Below, one piece after another: positions 20,201 to 27,504 of a DNA stretch of 32,013 nucleotides. Position numbers and translations under genes: made by a program. The stretch spans positions 1 to 32,013 of IMG/VR virus record IMGVR_UViG_3300034142_000025, one strand, 5' to 3'. Origin of the DNA: a virus. The notes beneath the pieces are model-generated. The model did no database searches and had not been told where the DNA came from. It worked only from the letters and a program-made list of their open reading frames with translations. Within the stretch, counting starts at the first letter, position 1. Every line of letters begins with the position of its first letter.

Positions 20201-22128
20201 TGCCTCAGGTGATCGGCGCACTCGGTGGACCGCTGGGCCTGCTTCCGGCGGCAGGCTTGAACGCAGTCGGGATACCGATGTCCGGTGGCCTCATCGGCGA
20301 CTTGCTCGGCATCGGGCCGAAGGAGAAGGCTCAGGACCGCCAGGCGTCGATCACCACCGTGCAGATTGGCGAGCGCCCGCGCATGGCGCTGTTCGGCACG
20401 GTCGCCACGGCCGGCACGGTTATGGACGTCTGGAACAGCGGCGGCGATGACGGGACCGACTGGGAGACGGTCCGGCTCGCGATCGCCGATCATGAATGCG
20501 AAGAGCTGGTCGGCCTCTATGTGAACGACGCCTATGTCGCGTTCGGCGAGGATGGGGTGGTCCCCGGCTATCGCGACCAGCTCGAGGTCTTTTGGCTCCC
20601 CGGCACCGAAGCGCAAAGCGTGCCTGCCACCATATTGGCGTCGAACCCGGACTATGACGCGAACGACAATGGGGCCGGCGTCGCGCAGGCGTTCGTCCGC
20701 TACATGGCGGACGACCCGAAGCGCCTCGAAGAGGAAGAGCTGGACCCGGTCTGGACGGGCCGTCCCACCTTCCTGTTCGTGGTCAAGGGCAAGAAATGCT
20801 ACCAGGCGAGGAAGGATAGCTCCGTCGGCGGCAGCGGGGCGCACCGCTGGGCCAATCCCTCCACTTGGGAATGGACCGACAACGCCGCCGATTGCCGCTA
20901 CAATTGGGTTCGCGGGGTCTATGCCTGCGACCGGGTGAGCGAGCCGGATCAGCTTCTGGTTGGGCGTGGGCTGAGCGCCGAGGAAGCGCCGCCCGAAAAC
21001 GTCTTCGCCTGGGCCAACATCTGCGACGAGACTGTCGCGCTTGCCGCGGGCGGGGCGGAGAAGCGCTACACGGCCGGCGCGGTGATCGCAGCCGACGAGA
21101 CCTATATCAACACGGAGAATGCCTGGGCCGCCGCGATGGGCGGCGTCATCATCCAGATCGAAGGCAGCGTCGAGGTTGAACCGGGCTACGCCAAGACGCC
21201 GGTGATCAGCATCACCGACGACGATCTGGTCGTTGGAACCGAGGTTCGATTCTCCAACTTCCGGTCCAAGGCCGATGACGAGTGGGTCAACACCATCGTT
21301 CCTCGGTACGTCGAGCCCGACCAGAAGTGGGTAGATCACGCCGCGCCGCTCAGGCGACAGGAGGCCGATGTCGCCGCGGACGGCGGCTCGCGCGAGCAGA
21401 ATCTGACGCTGTCGTTCGTCACGTCCGGCACTCAGGCGCAGCGCTGCGGCGAGATACGGCGCCGGATGGGCCGGCTGACGCGGACGGCGACGATCACGCT
21501 GGGGCCGGTCCATGCGGGCATAGAGGAAGGGGATTGGATCACCTGGACCTCGGCCAGGCGCACAGGGGGCCTGCCGGTGGTGTTCCGGGTCGACACCTAC
21601 ATGCTCAACGAGAAGTGGCAGAACACGCTCACCCTGCGCGAGATGAGCGCGGTCGTCTACGACTGGGATACGAGCGACGAGATCGCCGACCAGTCGGTTG
21701 CCGAGCAGCAGGCTCCCCGGGTGCGGGTCGCGCCAGCCGCCGACGATTTCGAGCTCGCCGCCGAGCTGCTGTCGGGGGACGGATCGAGCATCCCGGCGCT
21801 GGTGTTCGCCGGCGCGGTGGGGGCGCGCCACGTCGAGCAGGTGCGGTTCGAATATTATCAGGGTTCGGCGGCGCCGTCATCGGTGGCGGACTGGATCGGG
21901 ACGGACATTGCCGGGGCTTCGGTGACGCGCCGCGAGGTCACCAGCATCAGCGCCGGCACGGCCTACATGGGCGCGATCAGCTATCGCACCCACGGCCTGT
22001 TCGGGCCGCGGCGGGTGCTCGGGCCGGTGAGCACCGACACGGCGACGACGGGCGGCGGACGCTGGAAGACGGCGAGCGGCGGGCGCTGGAAGACGGTGAG
22101 CGGCGGCCAGTGGCTTTTGGAGGCTTGA
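20200..22128 (+). CDS. Tail tip / central fibre protein (J-like)
   Basis: 642 residues, starting MPQVIGALGGPLGLLPAAG with a Gly-rich hydrophobic N-terminus. It contains beta-rich stretches such as TDWETVRLAIADHECEELVG, then FLFVVKGKKCYQARKDSS, EWVNTIVPRYVEPDQKW and, toward the end, GIEEGDWITWTSARR, typical of tail hub/host-specificity proteins that follow the NlpC-type gene. The C-terminus ends in a 2.5-copy GGRWKT(A/V)S motif. Known role by position: forms the tail tip and binds the receptor or carries the spike. The start overlaps the preceding stop. Confidence 0.75.
   Translation: MPQVIGALGGPLGLLPAAGLNAVGIPMSGGLIGDLLGIGPKEKAQDRQASITTVQIGERPRMALFGTVATAGTVMDVWNSGGDDGTDWETVRLAIADHECEELVGLYVNDAYVAFGEDGVVPGYRDQLEVFWLPGTEAQSVPATILASNPDYDANDNGAGVAQAFVRYMADDPKRLEEEELDPVWTGRPTFLFVVKGKKCYQARKDSSVGGSGAHRWANPSTWEWTDNAADCRYNWVRGVYACDRVSEPDQLLVGRGLSAEEAPPENVFAWANICDETVALAAGGAEKRYTAGAVIAADETYINTENAWAAAMGGVIIQIEGSVEVEPGYAKTPVISITDDDLVVGTEVRFSNFRSKADDEWVNTIVPRYVEPDQKWVDHAAPLRRQEADVAADGGSREQNLTLSFVTSGTQAQRCGEIRRRMGRLTRTATITLGPVHAGIEEGDWITWTSARRTGGLPVVFRVDTYMLNEKWQNTLTLREMSAVVYDWDTSDEIADQSVAEQQAPRVRVAPAADDFELAAELLSGDGSSIPALVFAGAVGARHVEQVRFEYYQGSAAPSSVADWIGTDIAGASVTRREVTSISAGTAYMGAISYRTHGLFGPRRVLGPVSTDTATTGGGRWKTASGGRWKTVSGGQWLLEA
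22054..22113 (+). repeat. 24-bp tandem repeat, 2.5 copies, in the J-like gene
   Basis: Two 24-base units (22054-22077, 22078-22101) differ at two positions, and a half unit follows. They encode GGRWKTAS, GGRWKTVS and GGQW at the extreme C-terminus. The unit is a multiple of three, so changes in copy number keep the frame. Confidence 0.85.
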
Positions 22129-22132
22129 ACCT

Positions 22133-22726
22133 ATGGCTGACCTGACGATCGCCGGCGCGACCAACGCCGCGGCGCTGACTGGCGCTGAGGAAATGCCGGG
22201 GCTTCAAGCGGGCGCCGACGTCGCGATCTCGGTCGCACAGATCCTGGCCTATGCGAAGGCGCAGGGAGTGCCGTTCGTGCTGGCCCGGAGCGCGGTGGCG
22301 GGGACTCCGCTGACAGGAACGCTGACGGAGACGACGCTGGCGACGATCACCATCCCGGCCGGAACGCTGGGCCCGAACGGCCACGTCGAGATCGAGGCGC
22401 TGGTCTCCTATGGAGCGGCCACCGCCACCGCCAAGTCGCTCAAGTTCAAGTTCGGAGGCACCACCTATCTAAACCTGTCGTCGACCGCCTCGGCGCTTTC
22501 GGCGCAGGCACGGGCGCGGATCGCCAACGCCAACAGCGTTTTGGCGCAGGTCGGCCCGCCCTCCACTACTACGTTCAGCGGCTACGGCACGAGCGCGAAC
22601 GCGCCGCAGACCTCGGCTGTCGACACCAGCGCGGACGTGACCATCCTGGTTACCGGGACGCTTGCCGACGTCGCCGACACGATGACGCTGCGAAGCTACC
22701 TCGTCCGCGTCGCCTACGGCGCCTGA
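22133..22726 (+). CDS. Tail-associated structural protein
   Basis: 197 residues, ATG with GGAGG ribosome-binding site. The N-terminal ~40 residues (ADLTIAGATNAAALTGAEE, then AISVAQILAYAKAQG) resemble the short tip-attachment segment of phage fibre proteins. The rest is Thr/Ala/Ser-rich beta sequence (TLTETTLATITIPAGTLG, then KSLKFKFGGTTYLNLSS). Family not recognised; probably a fibre or adhesion-associated protein by position between the J-like and spike genes. Confidence 0.65.
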   Translation: MADLTIAGATNAAALTGAEEMPGLQAGADVAISVAQILAYAKAQGVPFVLARSAVAGTPLTGTLTETTLATITIPAGTLGPNGHVEIEALVSYGAATATAKSLKFKFGGTTYLNLSSTASALSAQARARIANANSVLAQVGPPSTTTFSGYGTSANAPQTSAVDTSADVTILVTGTLADVADTMTLRSYLVRVAYGA

Positions 22727-22742
22727 TTTTTCGGAGACCGAG

Positions 22743-23141
22743 ATGCCGGCCAGCCTGAACATACCGGCGGCGCGCAACGTGCCGTTCGCGAACCCGATCC
22801 ATCTCTATTATAGCGGGGCGGCGCTGCCGCTGACCGGCGCTTCGATCAAGATGCAGATCCGGCTCTACTCCGGCGCGCCCGGCGCGGCGCTGGTGACGGT
22901 GGCCACCATCGCTCACACCGATGCGTCGGCGCCGACCGAGGCGGACCCGGCGCGGCGTTTGCTGACGCTGCTCCCGACGGTCGCCGAGGCGGCGCTGGCG
23001 GCCATGCCCACCGGCCTCAACGAGCCGGAGCCGGGCGACGCCGACCGCTACGCCTACGATATCGTCGTCACCTATGCCGATACCGCCGAGGACACCCTCG
23101 CGGAGGGCTATTTCCTTCTCAAGCCGGGGGTCACTCTATGA
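22743..23141 (+). CDS. Tail-tip accessory protein
   Basis: 132 residues beginning MPASLNIPAARNVPFANPIHL. The pattern LTGASIKMQIRLYSGAPGAAL followed by PGDADRYAYDIVVTYAD and a final EGYFLLKPGVTL resembles a small beta-sandwich common before spike genes in prophages (linker or baseplate upper-protein-like). No certain family. The stop overlaps the start of the spike gene (ATGA), so they are coupled. Confidence 0.6.
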   Translation: MPASLNIPAARNVPFANPIHLYYSGAALPLTGASIKMQIRLYSGAPGAALVTVATIAHTDASAPTEADPARRLLTLLPTVAEAALAAMPTGLNEPEPGDADRYAYDIVVTYADTAEDTLAEGYFLLKPGVTL

Positions 23142-25384
23142 GCGCGAAGATTCTGGAAGCCGTCATTCCGGGGCTGCGGGGTCCGGCCGGCGCCGATGGC
23201 GGCAACGGCGCCGACGGCAACCTGCCCGCGGCCAGCAATGCCGAGAATATCGCCGGGCTGGCCGTCGACAAGGTCACCACGCCCGCCGCGGACAAGGCGG
23301 CGCTGGATGCGCGCGTGGGCCCGGTGGAGGCGACGGTGGCGACGCTGGACGCGGTGCCGTTCGCGGGCTTCGTCAAGAATGCGATAATCGACATGGACTT
23401 CCTGGCCGGCCGCCATTTCGGCGAGCGCGCCAGGTCCTCGCTCGCTACCGCCGCCGCCGGCACCAACTTCTCGCGCAGCTCGACGGCTTGGGCGATGGGC
23501 GAGAGGCGGCTGTTCCCGATCGCCGCCGGCCAGCCGCGGCTGACCGACCGGGGCCTCTTCATCGGCGACGCCGCCACCAACCTGTTCGGGGCGACCAACG
23601 ACTTCACCGGCTGGGCGGTCGCGTCGGGCGCGACGGTGGCGAGCGGCACGGATCTGGCGCCGACCGGCATCGCCTACACCCGCGTGACGGCCAACGGCTC
23701 GATCGCGGCCCGCTATGCGCGCTCGTTCACGCTGGCGCTGGCGACGGTGCATGTCGTGGCGGTGCCGATCAAAGCGGACACGTCGACCGAATCGGCCTTC
23801 TTCGTGGCCGAAACGGGCGGCGGCACCAACGTCGTGCAGCTGCAATGGACCTGGCTGTCGGACGGCGGGTTCGGGTACATGCACACCCAGACCGGCGTCG
23901 CCGCATCCGACTGGCGGATCGACGACCTCGGCAATGGCGACTATCTGCTCACCTTCCGTTTCACCTCGCATGCGACCGAGGCGAGCCACAGTTTCCGCTA
24001 TGCCCCGGACCGCGCGACCGGCACTCAATCGGCCCAGATCGCGCCCTTCACCTTCGTCGCCGGCAGCATGGCGGGCCAGCCGAACCGCAATGCCACCGAC
24101 GCCGAAGACAGCCTGACGCAGACCGTCTCGCCCGGAACCCGGTTCACGTTCGGCGAGCGATCCTATGAGGTGCCGCTGTTCGCGCCGGAGGCGGGCTCTT
24201 CGTCGACCATCTGCACGCTCGACGACGGCGCTGCCAACGTCCTCAACAGCGCGCGCATCCAATATACGAGCGACCGCCATTTCCGGCTGCTGATCAACTC
24301 GGCCGGCGTGGAGGTGGTCAGCATCGAGACGACCGACGTCGCCCTGCCCGGCACGCGCGTGCGGCCGTTCGCGGTGATCGAGGGCAATGAGGTAGCCTTC
24401 TGGTGCGGCGACAATCTGGTCGGCACCGCCACGGCCGCGTCGATGCCGACCTTCACCCGCCTGTGCGTCGGCCATGCCGGGCTCAGCGGCTTTCGCGCCA
24501 ACGCTTTCCTCGGCGGCCCCTTCCTCGGCAAGGGCGACGATTCGGCGGAGCTCGCCCGCACCGCGCCGGTGCTGAAGGTCAATGTCGGCGTCGGGCAGAG
24601 CAACCGGGCCGGCCGCGGCAACCTCAACGATATCGACGACAATGACGAGGCCTATCTGGCCGGGCCGCAGAACCGGCGCGGCAACGGCTACATCTTCCAT
24701 GCGCCGAGCGCCCACCTTGCCGACTTTGCGACCGGCGCCGCCTTCCAGCGGCTGTTCGTGACGAGCTCGGCTGATACCAACCAGATGAACTGGAGCCCGT
24801 TCACCAACAGCTTCAGCCACGGCCAGACCGGGCCCGATGCGGCCCTGCTGTTCGGGCGGGGCGAGCGCGTGCTGGTGAAGCTGGCGGTCGACGGGACGCA
24901 GATGGCCGACGACGCGGCCGGGGCCGAGACCATCGCCAATTGGGAATGGTCGTCGAGCGTGACGGGCGAGCTGTTCGACTTCACCGTCGCCGGCGTGCAG
25001 GCGGCGCTGGCGAAGCTGCGGGCGGCCGGCTACCGCCCCGAGGTCGAATGGGTCGATATCGACCAGGGCGAGGCGGACGCGACCGTGCAGGCCCGGGCCG
25101 ACGCTTATTACGAGAACTTCTGGAACTGGCGGCGCGATTTCCGGGAGGCGCTGGCCACGCCGACGATCAAGTTCGCGGTTACCCAGCTCCACAAGGACAG
25201 CGTCGGCACCTATAAGGGCACGATCCGGACGGCGCAGCGCAACGCCGTCGCCGGCGACCCGCTGTCCTACCTGGTCGATGTCGACGACATTGCGATCGAC
25301 ACGACCGACTTTCTCCACTTCACCGCGCCCAATTACCACCGCCGCGGCTTTCGCGTGGCGGCGGTGCAGGACGCCGTCGGCTGA
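23138..25384 (+). CDS. Tailspike with C-terminal SGNH/sialate-O-acetylesterase-type domain
   Basis: 748 residues. A collagen-like start (GLRGPAGADGGNGADG, residues 13-28) probably forms a trimeric stem. Residues ~70-460 are beta-rich with concanavalin-like pieces (FTGWAVASGATVASG, FAVIEGNEVAFWCGDNLVG). The C-terminal third has the motifs of SASA-type esterases: GQSN at 486-489 (nucleophile Ser488), DQGEAD at 642-647, and DFLH (D724, H727). Known relatives remove O-acetyl groups from sugars. Inference: the phage deacetylates acetylated host surface polysaccharide during adsorption. Coupled by ATGA to the preceding gene. Confidence 0.75.
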   Translation: MSAKILEAVIPGLRGPAGADGGNGADGNLPAASNAENIAGLAVDKVTTPAADKAALDARVGPVEATVATLDAVPFAGFVKNAIIDMDFLAGRHFGERARSSLATAAAGTNFSRSSTAWAMGERRLFPIAAGQPRLTDRGLFIGDAATNLFGATNDFTGWAVASGATVASGTDLAPTGIAYTRVTANGSIAARYARSFTLALATVHVVAVPIKADTSTESAFFVAETGGGTNVVQLQWTWLSDGGFGYMHTQTGVAASDWRIDDLGNGDYLLTFRFTSHATEASHSFRYAPDRATGTQSAQIAPFTFVAGSMAGQPNRNATDAEDSLTQTVSPGTRFTFGERSYEVPLFAPEAGSSSTICTLDDGAANVLNSARIQYTSDRHFRLLINSAGVEVVSIETTDVALPGTRVRPFAVIEGNEVAFWCGDNLVGTATAASMPTFTRLCVGHAGLSGFRANAFLGGPFLGKGDDSAELARTAPVLKVNVGVGQSNRAGRGNLNDIDDNDEAYLAGPQNRRGNGYIFHAPSAHLADFATGAAFQRLFVTSSADTNQMNWSPFTNSFSHGQTGPDAALLFGRGERVLVKLAVDGTQMADDAAGAETIANWEWSSSVTGELFDFTVAGVQAALAKLRAAGYRPEVEWVDIDQGEADATVQARADAYYENFWNWRRDFREALATPTIKFAVTQLHKDSVGTYKGTIRTAQRNAVAGDPLSYLVDVDDIAIDTTDFLHFTAPNYHRRGFRVAAVQDAVG

Positions 25385-25431
25385 CGCCGGCGGCGCCCGA
25401 ATCCTCTCCCCTCTCCCTCCGGAGTTACGCC

Positions 25432-25761
25432 ATGCTGAAGCAGGCTGCGCTGATCTTCGTGCTGTCGTCGGCGGCGGCCCTGGTCGCGCTGGTCGCGCGG
25501 CTCGGGCTCAGCATCGGCAACGACCTCCCCCCGGCCGAGCCGGCCGCCTTCGCGGCCTGGAAGCGGCGGCGGCTGTGGACTTTGGTCGCCGAGTTCAGCG
25601 CCCTGCCCGCCTTCGCGGCCGGCTGGACCGCCGCTTCCTATGCCTGGAGCCTGTCGGTGCCGGTGGTGGTGCTCGGCTCGATGGCGTCGGGGGCGCTCGG
25701 CTTCGGCTTCCTGCTCCAGGCTTTCCAGGCGATCGTCACCAAGAGGCTCGAAAATGTTTGA
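25432..25761 (+). CDS. Probable holin (membrane protein)
   Basis: 109 residues, CGGAG ribosome-binding site. Three likely membrane segments: residues ~5-25 (AALIFVLSSAAALVALVA), ~48-68 (LVAEFSALPAFAAGWTAAS), and ~74-98 (PVVVLGSMASGALGFGFLLQ), separated by a basic loop (WKRRRL). Its size, topology and position ahead of the endolysin suit a holin, which would form pores for endolysin release. No named holin family was recognised. It overlaps the next small gene by 8 bases. Confidence 0.65.
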   Translation: MLKQAALIFVLSSAAALVALVARLGLSIGNDLPPAEPAAFAAWKRRRLWTLVAEFSALPAFAAGWTAASYAWSLSVPVVVLGSMASGALGFGFLLQAFQAIVTKRLENV

Positions 25762-25987
25762 TCCGCTGACCCTGATTTTCGCGGCAAGCACCGCGGGCGC
25801 GCTCGGTGCCGGCGCCATGTCGACGCGCGCCCATGCCGAGCTGGTGCGGATGAACTCGCCGTTCGGCGACGCGCTGCGCGGGCTTTACCAGGACGTGGTG
25901 GACGAAGGGACACCGGCGGAGATGAGCGCACTGCTCGACAGGCTCGCCGGCGAAGGAGGCGAAGATGGACGTAACAGCCCTAATTGA
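25754..25987 (+). CDS. Small membrane protein of the lysis cassette
   Basis: 77 residues with a hydrophobic N-terminus (FDPLTLIFAASTAGALGAGAM) that may be a membrane anchor or uncleaved signal, followed by an acidic helical domain (DALRGLYQDVVDEGTPAEMSALLDRLAG). It overlaps both the holin-like and endolysin genes, so it is translated with them. It could be an antiholin or inner-membrane spanin-like protein, but no family is recognised. Confidence 0.55.
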   Translation: MFDPLTLIFAASTAGALGAGAMSTRAHAELVRMNSPFGDALRGLYQDVVDEGTPAEMSALLDRLAGEGGEDGRNSPN

Positions 25988-26504
25988 CGAAGTGATCGGC
26001 CGCGAGGGCGGCTATTCGAACCATCCTGCGGACCGCGGGGGGCCGACGCGCTGGGGCGTCACCCAGGCCGTGGCGCGGGCCCACGGCTATGCCGGGGACA
26101 TGCGCTTCTATCCGCGCGAGGACGCGGTTGAGGTGTACCGCCGCATCTACTGGCTCCGGCCCGGCTTCGACCGCGTCGCGGCCCATGCGCCGAAGGTGGC
26201 GGCGGAGTTGTTCGACACCGGCGTGAACATGGGCCCGGACGTCGCCAGCGGCTTCCTGCAGCGGGCGCTCAACGCGCTCAACCGGGGTGGAAGCGATTTC
26301 CCCGACATGGCCGTGGACCGCCGCATCGGCGAGCGCAGCATCGCGGCGCTCAAGGCCTTCATGAGCCGTCGAGGCGCGGCCGGCGAAGCAGTGCTGCTGA
26401 AGGCGATCGAGGCGCTGCAAGGCGAGCGCTACATCTCGCTCAGCGAGCAGCGGCCGGCCAACGAGGCGTTCCTTTACGGCTGGCTCGCCAACCGGATCGG
26501 ATAG
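25965..26504 (+). CDS. Endolysin, GH108 N-acetylmuramidase
   Basis: 179 residues, AAGGAGG ribosome-binding site. REGGYSNHPADRGGPTRWGVT holds the catalytic Glu14 in the EGGY motif of glycoside hydrolase family 108, and YPREDAVEVYRRIYWLRPGFD continues the domain. The C-terminal half (LFDTGVNMGPDVASGFLQRALN onward) matches the associated peptidoglycan-binding domain 3. Known role: cleaves the glycan backbone of peptidoglycan for lysis. No signal peptide is visible, so release should depend on the holin. A terminator follows. Confidence 0.92.
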   Translation: MDVTALIDEVIGREGGYSNHPADRGGPTRWGVTQAVARAHGYAGDMRFYPREDAVEVYRRIYWLRPGFDRVAAHAPKVAAELFDTGVNMGPDVASGFLQRALNALNRGGSDFPDMAVDRRIGERSIAALKAFMSRRGAAGEAVLLKAIEALQGERYISLSEQRPANEAFLYGWLANRIG

Positions 26505-26543
26505 CCGCGGCTTAGGCCGGAGCACGGGTCATCGAAATTTTCC

Positions 26544-26575
26544 GCCCGCCCTGGCGCTGCCCGGGCGGGCTTTTT
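26544..26575 (+). terminator. Intrinsic terminator after the endolysin
   Basis: Stem GCCCGCCC / GGGCGGGC (8 bp, loop 11 bases) followed by TTTTT at 26571-26575. It closes the lysis operon. As in front of the tape measure, the T-tract is followed directly by CGTGGAGG, the ribosome-binding site of the next gene. Confidence 0.82.
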
Positions 26576-26592
26576 GCGTGGAGGTACGGGCG

Positions 26593-27030
26593 ATGCGGAT
26601 TCGGGTGGTGGCGCTGCTGGCGGCGATGCTGGTGACGGGGTGTGAGGACGGCAGCCGCAAGGTCGCCGAGGCGCTGGGCAACTCGGCCGGGGCAGGATCC
26701 GGGATCATGCGCGCGGCGGCGCCCGCCGCGGCCGCTCCGGAGCCGCTGGCAGCCGCCGACGTCGCGCTGCCGGTCTACGGCGCCAATCACGACCTCAGGG
26801 CCGCGCTCGAGCCGCTGATGCCGCTCTGCCTCTCCGGCCTCGCGGCCGAGATGACGGGCGGCGAATTCACGGCGGCGATCGACAAGGCCACCGCGGGCTG
26901 GCCGGCCGACAAGCTCGCCCGGGCGCGGGAGATTTGCACGGCGTTCCGGTTCGGAGCGATCGGGCTGATGCTGATCACCGAGAAGACGCGCGAAGCGGAG
27001 GCCGCGGCGGCCGGCGCCAAGCGGATATGA
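26593..27030 (+). CDS. Putative lipoprotein
   Basis: 145 residues. The N-terminus MRIRVVALLAAMLVTGC is a lipoprotein signal with lipobox LVTGC. The mature part is Ala/Pro-rich and then helical (RAALEPLMPLCLSGLAAEM, AAIDKATAGWPADKLARAREIC) with two further cysteines. Family not recognised. It lies behind a terminator after the lysis genes, so it may be separately regulated; a role as outer-membrane spanin or lysogenic-conversion protein is possible, but there is no direct evidence. Confidence 0.65.
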   Translation: MRIRVVALLAAMLVTGCEDGSRKVAEALGNSAGAGSGIMRAAAPAAAAPEPLAAADVALPVYGANHDLRAALEPLMPLCLSGLAAEMTGGEFTAAIDKATAGWPADKLARAREICTAFRFGAIGLMLITEKTREAEAAAAGAKRI

Positions 27031-27218
27031 GCCCGCCCATGTCGCCTTGTCCCAATTCCTGCTCTCAGGTGATGCAGGAAATTGGGACAAGGCGGGGCCT
27101 AGGCCGGGCGCTGCGCCGGGGACGGAGCCGCGCTATCGGTGGCCTATGGTGGGTGGCGGTGCTGCTCGCCATGGGGTTATTGCTCGCCGACCATGAATGC
27201 GAGGCGCTGCGCGAGTAG
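27027..27218 (+). CDS. Small membrane protein overlapping the lipoprotein gene
   Basis: 63 residues, starting at an ATG that overlaps the lipoprotein stop (ATGA); an internal ATG at 27072 is an alternative start. One membrane helix near the C-terminus (GGLWWVAVLLAMGLLLADHE). The first part of the frame coincides with an inverted repeat, so it may be non-coding and the true protein shorter. Plausible partner of the lipoprotein; function unknown. Confidence 0.45.
   Translation: MSPPMSPCPNSCSQVMQEIGTRRGLGRALRRGRSRAIGGLWWVAVLLAMGLLLADHECEALRE
27044..27093 (+). repeat. Inverted repeat, 18/19-base arms
   Basis: GCCTTGTCCCAATTCCTG at 27044-27061 is complementary to CAGGAAATTGGGACAAGGC at 27075-27093, with a single unpaired base, around a 13-base loop. 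It sits at the start of a small open frame just before the prophage right end. It could be an operator, a transcript hairpin or a repetitive extragenic palindrome. Confidence 0.8.
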
Positions 27219-27250
27219 GCGCCGCTGCCCCCTATTCCGGGACGATTACC

Positions 27251-27293
27251 GCCCCGCCCGCCCGGCTTATGCCCGGGCGGGCGGGGCTTTTCT
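27251..27293 (+). terminator. Strong intrinsic terminator, end of prophage-like region
   Basis: Perfect 15-bp stem GCCCCGCCCGCCCGG / CCGGGCGGGCGGGGC with 7-base loop, followed by TTTTCTC. It lies 33 bases after the last small prophage frame and ~100 bases before the tRNA gene, insulating the latter. Confidence 0.87.
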
Positions 27294-27315
27294 CGTGCAT
27301 GCACGAATCGGGAAC

Positions 27316-27349
27316 GGTGCGAACTCGCTGAAAACGGGTGCGAACTCGC
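27316..27349 (+). repeat. Direct repeat upstream of the tRNA promoter
   Basis: GGTGCGAACTCGC occurs at 27316-27328 and again at 27337-27349, a 21-base period, i.e. two helical turns. It stands directly upstream of the -35 box of the tRNA-Cys promoter, so it may be a regulator site or an att remnant. Confidence 0.6.
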
Positions 27350-27351
27350 GG

Positions 27352-27380
27352 TTGCTCTCGCGCAAAAAACCGCCTAATTC
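27352..27380 (+). promoter_or_regulatory. Candidate sigma-70-type promoter of tRNA-Cys
   Basis: TTGCTC (27352-27357) and TAATTC (27375-27380) are separated by 17 bases. The -10 box ends 9 bases before the mature tRNA 5' end, so transcription would start just ahead of the tRNA. Pattern-based only. Confidence 0.55.
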
Positions 27381-27389
27381 CAGCGGCGC

Positions 27390-27463
27390 GGCCCGATGGC
27401 GGAGTGGTTACGCAGAGGACTGCAAATCCTTGCACCCGGGTTCGATTCCCGGTCGGGCCTCCA
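27390..27463 (+). tRNA. tRNA-Cys (GCA)
   Basis: Acceptor arms GGCCCGA and TCGGGCC pair perfectly, followed by discriminator T and an encoded CCA (27461-27463). The anticodon loop is GGACTGCAAATCC with anticodon GCA (cysteine). The T loop TTCGATT is canonical with a CGGG/CCCG-type stem. Length is 74 bases. The D-arm GCGGAGTGGTTACGC is typical of alphaproteobacterial tRNA-Cys. Likely the host gene rather than phage-borne, as it marks the change from phage to chromosomal content. The phage genes lie on its 5' side, which is unusual if the 3' end were the attachment site. Confidence 0.96.
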
Positions 27464-27504
27464 CTTCATGGGCGAACTTGCCGCTCCATCGACAAGAGAC
27501 CTTC

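Noticed and set aside
19822-21831. Minus-strand open frame of 669 codons opposite the tail tip genes
   Set aside because: No motif and Arg/His/Gly-rich shadow composition; plus strand has coupled tail genes.
23108-25339. Minus-strand open frame of 743 codons opposite the spike gene
   Set aside because: Shadow of the esterase-bearing spike, whose active-site motifs lie on the plus strand.
27390-27463. tRNA-Cys 3' end as prophage attachment site
   Set aside because: The phage genes are on the 5' side of the tRNA, and no integrase or second copy of the tRNA 3' end is present in the window to support it.
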